Below, in pieces: positions 32,329-42,082 of a stretch of DNA of 64,000 bases (position 1 is its first letter; every line of letters begins with the position of its first letter). Source of the stretch: Favolaschia claudopus (Eukaryota > Basidiomycota > Agaricomycetes > Agaricales > Mycenaceae); contig JAWWNJ010000236.1 in the NCBI GenBank assembly GCA_037176885.1, positions 124,001 to 188,000 on the forward strand, in the 5' to 3' direction. The position numbers and the translations under genes were made by a program. Below the pieces are notes generated by a model. The model did no database searches, was not told the DNA's origin, and saw nothing but the letters and a program-made list of their open reading frames with translations.

Positions 32329-35300
32329 ATGTTGAACATTGTTCTCTGCCTTCTTGTCCAATTGCCTTTCCTCCGCGTTGAAGGGGCCCTTGTGGCCCCA
32401 GATGCATTGATTCTGAACATATCGGCGACGGCTACGCATCCTGTTAGAAGCTCCGGCATTCAACATATGTTCTTGCCGTTGATAAATCTCTCAGATTCCG
32501 TCCACTCTCTACGGCTATATGTGGGAGGTATTTCCAGCCTCAGCTGAGCTCAGCCAAAAAAACTAACCACTTATTTTTGGAAAGGATATAAATCACAGGT
32601 AAAGTATATTACCCAAACTAATCCTACGGTTTTGGAAAAAAATTACAATCTAGCGGTGACGGTGGTCTTTATGGTATCGTATCTCGTCACATTGGACCAG
32701 TTTTGCTGATCAATGACTCGCACAGCGGAGCTCTTACAAAACAGAGCATTCCAAGGCGTGATTCCTGGAACTCAAAATGCGTAAGCCGAGCAAACCTAGT
32801 CCCCGCACTTGCGCTGACAAATTCGCAGCCTGACTGCCTGGCAACCATTCAACGGCGCTCGCTTGTCTGTCACCTCAAAAACCGCTGGCATCTCGGCATC
32901 CGTGCCTAACACTCTAGAAGTGCAAATCCCTAAAGTTGTTTCTGGCCCGATTAATATTGGCTTTGAAAACACAGGCTTTTGGGGTTAGTCTTACCACGCA
33001 TATTGAGAGACGAGGTCGAATACACAACCTTTTAGGTATCAAGGTGCAAAGCGGTTGGACATATAATGGCTCGTTCTATGCTAAGGCTGCGAGTTTCTCT
33101 GGTACCATGACGGTATCGTTGAAATCGACTGGTGGGACAGTTTTTGCAACAAAAGGTATGTACGGAGATGCCGAGTTGAACTGAGTTTCTGATATGGATA
33201 CAGAGATAAGTGGCATATCGAAAAACTGGAAGAAATTTACTTTCGAATTTCAACCATCGGCTTCTGCCGAAAACGAACAAAATGTCTTTAGTGTAGTAGT
33301 GGACGGAAAGACGGCAGCCGGGCAGACCATCTTCTTCGGCATGTTCTCACTATTCCCACCGACGTTCAGAGGGAGGGAAAATGGCATGAGAATTGATTTG
33401 GCGGAGGCTTTGGCTGCAACGCACCCAGGAGTCTGGCGGCGAGTTTTCAAATTTGCATTAGCGCGCTTTGAATTGAGACGGTTTCATTTTTCCAGTTTTC
33501 CCGGCGGCAACAATCTGGAAGGCCTCAGCTTTGATACGCGTTGGAAGTGGAACGAGACGATTGGGAGGTGTGTGTTGAAGAAGTTCAATGTTGCTTCTAT
33601 ATTGTGATAATATTTGTAGGCTTGAAGATCGACCTGGTCGAGTTGCAGACTGGGGTATGTGATTTCAACTTGAGAGGTGTCTCAACTAATGCAAACCAGG
33701 ATATCCGAACACTGACGGATTGGTCAATCAAGCGGCTGTTACTCCGCTCTTTCTTTGGTTCTAACAATTTACAGGGACTGCTGGAATATTTGAACTGGGC
33801 AGAAGATCTCGGCGCCGTAAGTCTTTCATGTCTTAATCGCTTATAATTTCCTTTGATGACTTTGTGAAGGAACCCATACTCGGTAGTTTATTGCCCAACT
33901 TCATGTCAGGAATAGGTATGACCGAGACCATCCAGGCGTTTGGGATGGAATATCTACTGCAAACTACTCCGAACTCGATACGTGGACCATAGTTCCAGAG
34001 GCAAGTAGCGAGCAACACGCGATCTGGACCATTCACCGAAAGCGCTGTGACAGGCTGATTTGCAACCTTATATCGATGACGTGCTCAATGAACTTGAGTT
34101 CATCGTCGGAGACGCAGAGACTGAAGGCGGAAAGCGACGCGCCAGCCTCGGGAGGACTGAACCTTATGCACTCAAATATTGGATCGGTTGTTTTTTTCTT
34201 CGCGGCTTGGCTGACAGTGTTCCTTCGCAGTGGGAATGAAGACATGGTGAAGATCTTGTGATGCCAGGCTCAAATGTACACGCTGACATTCAGCCTCGAG
34301 TTCCAACCAGACTCGTAAGTTGGATTAATTTCTTCGTCGATCCATAGTATACTTACAGGACTGCAGTTACGCCGGCTACCGCTGGAATGCATTTGTAACT
34401 GCTATCGGCGCCAAATATCCGAACTTCGAGTTTCTGGCTACTACCTTACCTTCGACAGCGCTAACTCCAGCATATCAGAGAAGTGAGTTACTCGAAAAAT
34501 CTCGACAAACTGGAAGATAATGAAATTATATCCAGTCGACTTCCATATGTATAGCACCCCTACGTGGTAAGAACCAGCCCCGACTAGTTTCGGCTTTCCT
34601 TAACATTGAATATTGATTGCTCGCAGGTTCACCGCAAATGCGTTTATGTTTGATGCTTACCCTCGCAATGGGACCCAATGGTTCGTCGGTGAATATGCGG
34701 TCACATCCAGTACGTCGTCAGTTCCACTATGAACTGGTGCCTTTCTTACTGGTGTTGGATTTTCACATTTCTGCTTAGCAAACGAAACCAACACACTGGG
34801 AGATTTACCAAGTGGTCGTCTGGCGAATCCAACCCTTCAAGGGGCGGTGGCTGAAGCTGCTTTCATGACTGGAATGGAACGAAATAGCGATGTTGTGTTT
34901 GCTTCCGCATGTGAGTATGACCAGCGTTGTTTATTTTTGACCGAAATGTGACGTCTTGTTCAAAGATGCACCAAGGTAACTACATCTCTTGGTGTGGTAT
35001 GTAAAGTTCGCTCATCTTCGTCAAAGCTTGCAGCACATCAGGAGCTTCCAATGGACGCCGGATATCATCACCTACGACGCCATGAATATGGTGAAGTCAA
35101 CTTCGTATTATGTTCAACAAGTACGTATACTTATACATTGGCGTGGTGGCTTTCCTCTCAAGTGCTTTGTTCTCACCTTTCTCGTCCTCCAGATGTTCAG
35201 TTTGAATAAAGGGACACATGTTCTTTCAACTACTCCCGTCGCGAGCAATGATACCGCCCCACTTTTCTGGGTAGCTAGCTACAACAATGACACTGACGTT

Positions 35301-35639
35301 GTCTTTCTCAAAGTGAGCGACATATTCATTTGTCTTTCGCATACAATTTAACCTCCCCATCTTCAGGTTTCCAACGCGGGCACACAAGATCTAGTGGCGA
35401 ACATCTTCCTTGACGGCTTCTCGGCTACCAAATTCGCCTCTGCGGTCTCTCTTAGCTCGCCCGTGCTCAGCCCGATATCAGGCCTGTTCAGTGCTTCGAA
35501 CACCCTCGAAGAGCCTGAGCAGATCATCCCTGTTTCTACTGCCTTTGCCCTGCCCTTCTCCGACAGGTTTAATTACACTTTCCCTGCGATGAGTGTCACG
35601 GTTATATCAGTGCAAGCCGCGACTGCTCTCAATGTATAA
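32329..35639 (+). CDS. secreted alpha-L-arabinofuranosidase (GH51)
   Basis: Removes arabinofuranosyl side chains from arabinoxylan or arabinan outside the cell. A signal peptide (MLNIVLCLLVQLPFLRVEGA) precedes the sequence. The spliced product reads IPSTLYGYMWEDINHSGDGGLY, LLQNRAFQGVIPGT, a carbohydrate-binding-like region (GPINIGFENTGFWG..KVQSGW), WRFPGGNNLEG, DWGYPNTDGLG-like sequence, SLGRTEPYALKYW, GNED (acid/base Glu), DFHMYSTPTW, TQWFVGEYAV (nucleophile Glu) and a C-terminal beta region ending at TAA 35637-35639. More than 15 introns are needed. At the intron before GNED (about 34190-34233) the usual acceptor would shift the frame by one base; using the upstream CAG at about 34219 restores it but adds FLRS in front of GNED. 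Length (about 640 residues) fits the family. Confidence 0.9.
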
Positions 35640-35801
35640 GTAGCGTCACTAGCGTTGTTGTACTTATAGCAAGGGCTTTTCATCGGCAGTTGTGATAAAA
35701 TTGGTCTAAACCTCGGTTCGCCCATCAGGTCACGAACTCTCGTGCTTCCGCGCTTGTTGCGTATATTTCCCCGCAAATTTCTGGTGAACTTATCGCTCTT
35801 A

Positions 35802-36112
35802 CAGCTGTTCCGGAATACCTTGGCATGTTCACATTTTTTTTGCACACTTTGCACTTTTGATCGAGGTGATATGATGCACCATTTATGGAGATTTGGGCCG
35901 AATGCCGCTGTTCCCGACGCTTTCTGCCATCTCTTCTCATTTTCCGAGGACTTCTCCCCGTTTCATAGCCGGTGCGTAGCCGCTGAGCTGCCGCTGCCAG
36001 GCGTCGCTAGCCGAGGTGATCCTTTCCTTTAAAGGTGCATCATATCAGTCCATCAAATGTGCGAGTTTCGTGCAAAAAAATGTGAACATGCCAAAGTATT
36101 CCGGAACAGCTG
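35802..36112. mobile_element. MITE, 311 bp, TA target duplication
   Basis: CAGCTGTTCCGGAATAC at 35802 is inverted at the right end to 36112, with similarity extending about 80 bp inward (TTGGCATGTTCACATTTTTT and GATATGATGCACC blocks). TA flanks both sides (35800-35801, 36113-36114). It lies between the GH51 and GDSL genes. Confidence 0.88.
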
Positions 36113-36375
36113 TAAACGTGGGTCCAGCGGTCGGCGGTCTTCGGCGGTGTTTCCATATCTCAGGCTATTGGATCAGTAGGGAGATGTCTGCGTCATCGAC
36201 GGCGTTTCGAAATTTCTGACAGAAGAAATACGAGTACATGTGTTTGCGGATAAATGTTACGAAAGCTGCTTTCAGAGGGTGGATCATGGGGACGACGGTA
36301 ATGTGCTGACCGGGATGGCGCAACGCCGCCCAGAGATAAATGGGAAGTAGTTTCAGACTAGCCAAGTTCCTAACC

Positions 36376-37697
36376 ATGTGTCCGCTTGCCTTGACCCTTG
36401 TTGCATTCCTCTGCGCTACGGCGTCTGCGGTCATTGTCCCTAGAGCGGACATCAATGATGTGCATCTAGCAGTGAGCCCTAAGTGTGGGACTTTGTCCGG
36501 TGGGGCACCGGCCGACGTCAATGTTGGTTTGGGGTCGTTGAAGTCGTACAAGACGATAGTGACCTTTGGAGGTAAGTACTATATGCGAGGACTATTTAAA
36601 ACTCAACAGGCGTACCTTAGATTCATTCACGGGCGGTCAGACTAATGGAGCAACCTGGGTGCAAAACCTGGCAACTTCGACGGGGGCTTCACTGATCAAT
36701 TATGCTGTGAGTTGAAAGCCGCGAACCGTCGAGCGGTAGGGTTGAGAATTGGTGATTTGTTAGGCTAAAGGAGCTGTGGTGGATGTAAACCAATGGCCAC
36801 AAGTCGCGTCAATTCAGACGAATGCGTCTGTGGATTTTATCAACCAAGGTAAAAGACTAGATTCGTATTTTTGATGGACGAGTTTTCACGCCAATTCTGC
36901 TCAGCTGGTACATTCATTGGGAGCCAGCATTTGGATCCGACCACGACATTGTATATAGTTTTCTTTGGGATTGGGTGGGTATCATACTGTATTCATACAG
37001 CAACGTTGCGGAGCTGGTACTGAATTGATGGATTAGGGACTACGCTGAGGCACTTGGTTAGATATAGACGCTTTCTCAACGAGACGTGCACTCACACTGG
37101 TTTCAAGCCTCGGGGAAGACGGATATGACCAATATTGCAGGGGTTTTGGTTAGTCACTATTTCTCTGAAACTATCACAAGTCGAGTCTTGAACTTGCATA
37201 GGTGTACACCATGCTTGGACTGGCCTCTTCACCCAGTTTTGCCAAGAATATTCTGGTAAGGGGGTAGCACAGAGCCTTGGATCCCTGAGGATCACTGAGA
37301 TTGTCAACTAGATCGTCGACAATTATGGCTTGGGGAAGACGAGCCCTGCAGGCGATGCATTTAAGCAGAACTTGTTTACTGCATTGGGAACGGGTCGCAG
37401 ACTATACAGTTGGAATGTTGGATTCGCATCGTTCAACAGCATCTGGGAAGGTGTTTTGTATGGCAGTCCTGGGGCCTCGGCGTTTGGATACAGTAACACA
37501 GGCGTATGCGTTCAGGATGGCGAAACTTGCGCAGATCCTGCTCATACTCTATACTGGACGACAGGGCAAGTGTATCGGGAATTTTTTGATAGAAGACAAG
37601 CCTGACAAGACTTTCTAGGACCCCATCGGCTGCCACACACTCGATTATGGCTGCCTACGTCGAAGAAGTGCTGTCCCAGTGCCAATCCTCGACATGA
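36376..37697 (+). CDS. secreted GDSL-type esterase (CE16-like acetylesterase family)
   Basis: Predicted to cleave ester groups, probably acetyl groups on hemicellulose fragments. ATG 36376 starts a signal peptide (MCPLALTLVAFLCATASAVI). Splicing after TIVTFG (intron about 36572-36619) gives GDSFTGGQTNGATWVQNLA with the catalytic Ser. Later blocks are YAAKGAVVDVN, LYIVFFGI.DYAEAL, VDNYGLGKTSPAGDAF, WNVGFASFNSIWEGVLYG and TPSAATHSIMAAYVEE with the catalytic His. The last intron (about 37565-37620) uses a GC-AG pair (GG|GCAAGT...TAG). TGA is at 37695-37697. It follows GH51 on the same strand, a plausible pair of hemicellulose side-chain enzymes. The alternative upstream ATG is not needed. Confidence 0.85.
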
Positions 37698-37968
37698 GTG
37701 TAGCAGACGCAGTGAGCGGCGCAGAGACATGAGAAGTAAGAGATACAAGCTGTATTTGACGTGTTGTACGAATATTATGGGAAACATTGACCAAGGTCGA
37801 GTGAGAGGAGCGGGAGAGCTGGAGTGTCACGCGTGACCTACGCGTCTTGCTCAGTACCCTCACATACTCTCCGGTCTACGCGCCTTTCCTGCGGATATCT
37901 GGTTCTTAAGGGAATATAGGGCTCGCTTCTCCCGACTTCGGAGGGCTTTCTATCGAATTGAAGGCAAA

Positions 37969-39992
37969 ATGGATAGCAGTAACATAGAACCTAATCCCCC
38001 AAGATGGGTGCGGTGGACTCTCAGCTTTATCGATATGTTTCGACCTTACTGTTATCGAAGACTCCGAATTCAGATCCTGCCTCCATCCAGGTTCCAGGAC
38101 TCGACACTTCTGCTCCGGTTTTGGCTCAGATCGAACAAATGGAGCAACTGATCACTGTAAAATTGCAGGTACCGTTTTACTACCACTCATTTAGTTCACG
38201 GACCGAAATTGCTCGCAGAACATTGATGAAAATTTTTCAAAGATTCACCATGTTCTGGCTAATAAAATCTTGCCTTCGGTGAAGCGTTACGCTGTTGCGA
38301 CGAAACCAGTGAAAGAGGCAGCCGATGTATGTTACTGACTTCCCCGACTCTACTACGTTTGTTAATGTCTTCATTGTAGTTTTGGGTGTCTTTCTACGAG
38401 AAAGCAGCTAAAATACGCATCCCAGCCTACGATGATTACTCGACAGTGAACGAAGTCCCATCCGAACGGGAGGAGCTACCATCGGAGACGGAGTCTGGCT
38501 CCAGAACAGACGAGTCTACTAGTACAGTGCACCATGAAGATCATAGTGTGGCTTCCACGGAGGCTTCATTCATGCCGGGCCAGGCAGCTTTTGCTTCTAC
38601 GCCAGCTACCGCTCGTGTTGGCCATAGTGCAGATGCGTTCCCAGACCACCACCCCGATGATCCATCGTGGTCAGCTTCCCTGGAATCTCCACTCACTCGG
38701 CTGGATCGTGAAGTCCAGAACTTCACCCGCGAGGATACCGTCGCAAGCTCCAAATTACCATCTTTGAATCTCGATGCGCTACAAGAGGAGGAACACACAG
38801 TCGTTCTGCCTCGAGCAGATAAAGGCAAAGGCAAAGCGATGGAGCCCATGCTCCAGAGTGTCCTCCGTCACACACTATACTCTGCAACGAGCGACATCTC
38901 GCTTGCTTCCTTTTCACCTGCAAAAGGCAAGCCGAGGACTCCCGCTCCCAAAGGCCGAAATCCATACCTTCCTGCAAACGTCGCACCGGCTAATTGGAGT
39001 GGGCTGGTCGATCTGCGACAGACACCTCTCTCCACGCCACACCGGAAGAAAGACCAATACGCAGATTCTGACGAGGATTCGTTTGATGGTCTACCTCCTG
39101 GAATGTCGCCTCCAGTGCTTATGTCTCCAGCTCGGCCGCCTCGTTCGACAGCGGAACTCCAGCTTCTTCGAGGACGTACACCTGCCAAAGAAGCTGCATC
39201 GCGTATAAAGAACGATCTTGTCCGCGATGTGCAGCGACAGAACGCTGCGTTCCGTAGCAATCACCCCGGGGTAGAATCAAGTCTGAGTACCGTTTCCTCT
39301 CCGCCTTCTCTGTCTCGATATAACAGGGCGGACACGGACGAGAGCGCTGTAGATTCTAGTCTGGAAAGTGTGATGCAGCGAGTGGCCCTCAATCCCCCTA
39401 CATGGACGCCCACAACGTCGACTCCAGGTCTGCGGATACGACCCAAGACGAGGCCCCGTTGTCGTCGAATTATGTCCCTCCCCTGCAATATCAGCCTCCC
39501 CTAGACATCCCAGTCACCCCGCAACAGTACGGCGCGGGTGCGGATGACTACGACTCGGACTCGGACTCGCTCGACGAGATCAACAACACGGCACACCCCT
39601 CCGCCGCATTTCTCATGGCAACACAGGCCGCCTCCGGCTCGAGCGGGTCCTTCGACGACTCCTTCCAATCCTCACAAGACTCCCTCGACCAGGCGGACCT
39701 CCAAGCACTTACCGACGGCGTCGTCGACGTGCATCCCTTCGCGCGGACGAGCTTTGCGTACAACACGGGCGATGACTCCTTCGACGATGATTCGTTTGAC
39801 GGGGGAGGTATGCCGCCAGAGGAGACGGTGTTTGGTCGTCTTCCGGCGCAGCGAGACCCGCAGTCGCGTCTTTCCGAGGCGGGGGATTTGATGATGTATG
39901 GAGGCGATGAGGCTTCTGTGCCCGATACCATGCAGTATGGGATGGCAGCTAGCAGTCCCACTCCACATTACTCGGCGAATAACCGAGGTTGA
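37969..39992 (+). CDS. ASK1: DASH complex subunit Ask1 (kinetochore)
   Basis: Ask1 is part of the ring-forming DASH/Dam1 complex that couples kinetochores to microtubules. Exons 37969-38007, 38061-38168, 38219-38326 and 38380 onward encode the conserved N-terminal domain: NPPRW, DPASIQVPGLDTSAPVLAQI, QLITVKLQNIDENFSKIHHV and NKILPSVKRYAVATKPVKEA, DFWVSFYEKAA. The long remainder is disordered, Ser/Pro/Asp-rich, with SP/TP sites suited to cell-cycle kinases. Between about 39390 and 39460 the frame moves from one ending at 39504 to the one ending at 39992 (acidic DDYDSDSDSLDE and DDSFDDDSFDGGG). A C5 run at 39393 is a likely slip site; an unrecognised intron is the alternative. The N-terminal identification is firm. 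Confidence 0.88.
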
Positions 39993-40396
39993 TGGGTATG
40001 GCAAGCAAGTGGCAGACACTCACGATGAGTCGGATGACTCACCGGTACTCAGCGTCGGATCTTTCTGGCTTCTGCTGTCGCTGTTTTCTACCGCGCTTTC
40101 ACGCAACTTTCGCGACCATCTCCCCGACCTCGCGATTTTACCGTGGTTTCAATTTGTGAACGCCACAGGGAGTTCCCAGCCTACGCTGTTTGATGAAAAC
40201 CTACCCACATATCTTTCCGTGCTGTATTTCTTAGCTTGTGATGTAGCTAATAGCGCGCTGATACTTCCATTTCGTTCCATCGCGATGTGCAGTTTCTACG
40301 TCTTTGAATTCTTACATATTACCTATATATCACCGCCACATACCCTTCACACAATATCGTACAAATTATTCCACCGATGTGGACACAACACAACGT
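39993..40396. other. 3' region between converging genes, no gene seen
   Basis: It separates Ask1 from the minus-strand proline-rich gene. No repeat or coding region is supported. Confidence 0.5.
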
Positions 40397-41023
40397 TCAT
40401 ATCACCGACTTCTCGACTGGTCTACTACGATGTGGTGATGAAGCGGACGTCGCACGTTCGGGCGGCGTCGTCCGCCGTCTACTTGGTCGCCGCCTCGTCA
40501 ATGGCTCCTCGACGTTAATCTTAGTATTCGGCGGCGGAATGAAATATGGCGCTTCATATGGATTTGTCCGCGGCCGCGGGACAGGCTCTTTGCTAGTCTT
40601 TTCCGTCTTGCTAGATTTCCTGACGGGGCTGGTGCACCGCGCAGGACTCTTAACTGGACTGGGACTCAGAGGTACAGGGCTCTGTGGCAACGGGGGTGGA
40701 GATGCGACGTCGTCCGTGTCATTGCTGCTGCGGCTCCTGCCGTGGTGTAAGACAGGACATGAAACTGTGCGGATGATCACTGTGGGGTGTGTATTGAGCA
40801 AGGCAAGACACGATGCAGTAATATAATATAAAGACGACATACGCGAGCGGCGCCGTGAAGGTTTTCTTGAGCTGGAAGAAGGAGGTGGATTGACGGCAGG
40901 TACTGGCGGAGGAACAGGAGTGAAAACACTGTCTGAGCCTGGGAAGACAGTGTGCCGTTTTGTGACAGCGGCAGAGAGGGGCCGATCAGTTCCGGACCTT
41001 TCTCTTTCCTCGACCACCATCAT
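40397..41023 (-). CDS. hypothetical basic Pro/Ser-rich protein
   Basis: From ATG 41023 (MMVVEERERSGTDRPLSAAV) the protein is rich in Pro, Ser and Arg (PVPPPVPAVNPPPSSSSRKP; SPVPLSPSPVKSPARCTSPV) with many SP and RS sites. A probable intron lies at about 40780-40841 (GTATGT...CACAG). No domain is recognised. The first 35 codons lie in a 165-bp block duplicated at 45032-45196. Coding potential is moderate: the frame is long and codon composition is consistent, but low complexity weakens the case. Confidence 0.4.
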   Translation of the reverse strand: MMVVEERERSGTDRPLSAAVTKRHTVFPGSDSVFTPVPPPVPAVNPPPSSSSRKPSRRRSRMSSLYYITASCLALLNTHPTVIIRTVSCPVLHHGRSRSSNDTDDVASPPPLPQSPVPLSPSPVKSPARCTSPVRKSSKTEKTSKEPVPRPRTNPYEAPYFIPPPNTKINVEEPLTRRRPSRRRTTPPERATSASSPHRSRPVEKSVI

Positions 41024-41085
41024 CCCCTTCGTCCTGCCAGCTTTCCGCGCTCACGAATGTTCCGACTTCACGTCGCTCTGCTTCT
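40921..41085. repeat. 165-bp direct repeat B, copy 1
   Basis: Nearly identical to 45032-45196 in the same orientation; begins TGAAAACACTGTCTGAGCCT. It covers the 5' end of the minus-strand Pro-rich gene. Confidence 0.9.
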
Positions 41086-41573
41086 TCTGCTTCTCTAGAC
41101 ACTCAATGTCCTGCCTCAAGCCTAATCCTCTTGACCCTACTGTACCAGGTACCGTACCCTGTCCGACTCATCCATTGCGAATGCAATGCAGCAGCACTCA
41201 AAACTGCTGAATCGAGATCACTTTCCGCCAGTCCTTATCATTCGCATACGAACCACCTGCACCCCCATCCGTCCTCCCCGAAACTCAGTAGCTCACTCAT
41301 TCTGTGTCGAGGCTGTGGCAACTGGCAACCCCTGACCCCTGTCTCATATCTGGTCTCTCTGCGTCAACTTTCAATCTATCGGAATACCTCCTTGGGTCTC
41401 TCAAGCTGGTCATATTCCTTATCATTCCCTATCTACTACCAATATCGTTCACTCGTTTCCACCGAATTCGCATTCGCGATATCAGCACGATTCCCGATGA
41501 GCTCATCTGGCTCGTTTCTTTCGACTTGTCGATTTATACTCAAATTTCATACCTATGCGGTGTCCGCGCCTTC

Positions 41574-42082
41574 AGTTCACGTTTACGATTCAAGCTCCGG
41601 CGCCACTCGCACCCTGTATACTTCACGTTAACACCCTCTTTCGCCTCTTCACGTTCAAGATTCAATCTTAAAGCTCAAGTTGTGTTCGCGTCCTTCACGT
41701 TAACGATTCAAGTCTAGATTCAACCGCTGTTCAATTTTTTTTTACAGTTCAAGTTTAAAGCTCAAGCGGCGTTCGCGCCTTTTCACGTTCACAGTTCAAT
41801 TTATAGCTCAAGCGGCGTTCACACCTTGTCACGTTCACAGTTGAAGTCAATTTAAAGCTCAAGCGGCATTCGCGCCTTGTCACCTTCACAGTTCAAGTCA
41901 ACAGCTCAAACGGCGTTCGCGCCTCTCATGTTCACAGTTCAAGTTCAATATGAAGCAGCGTTCACACTTTCACTTTCACAGTCCAAGTTCGATATCAAGC
42001 GGCGTTCACGCCTTTCAAATTTCACGTTCGCAGTTCAAGTCCAAAGTTCAGGCGACATCCCGGCCTTTCACGCCCACACTCT
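41574..42082. repeat. imperfect tandem repeat (minisatellite), unit about 45-50 bp
   Basis: About eleven degenerate copies follow one another. The core is TCACGTTCACAGTTCAAG, then an A/T-rich link with AAAGCTCAAGCGG and CGTTCGCGCCTT. The middle copies (41750-42030) are most alike and the outer ones decay. Units are not a constant multiple of three and I see no reading frame that is selected. Confidence 0.85.

Noticed and set aside
41574..42082. CRISPR array
   Set aside because: Units are contiguous and degenerate with no unique spacers, and the organism is a fungus; it is a minisatellite.
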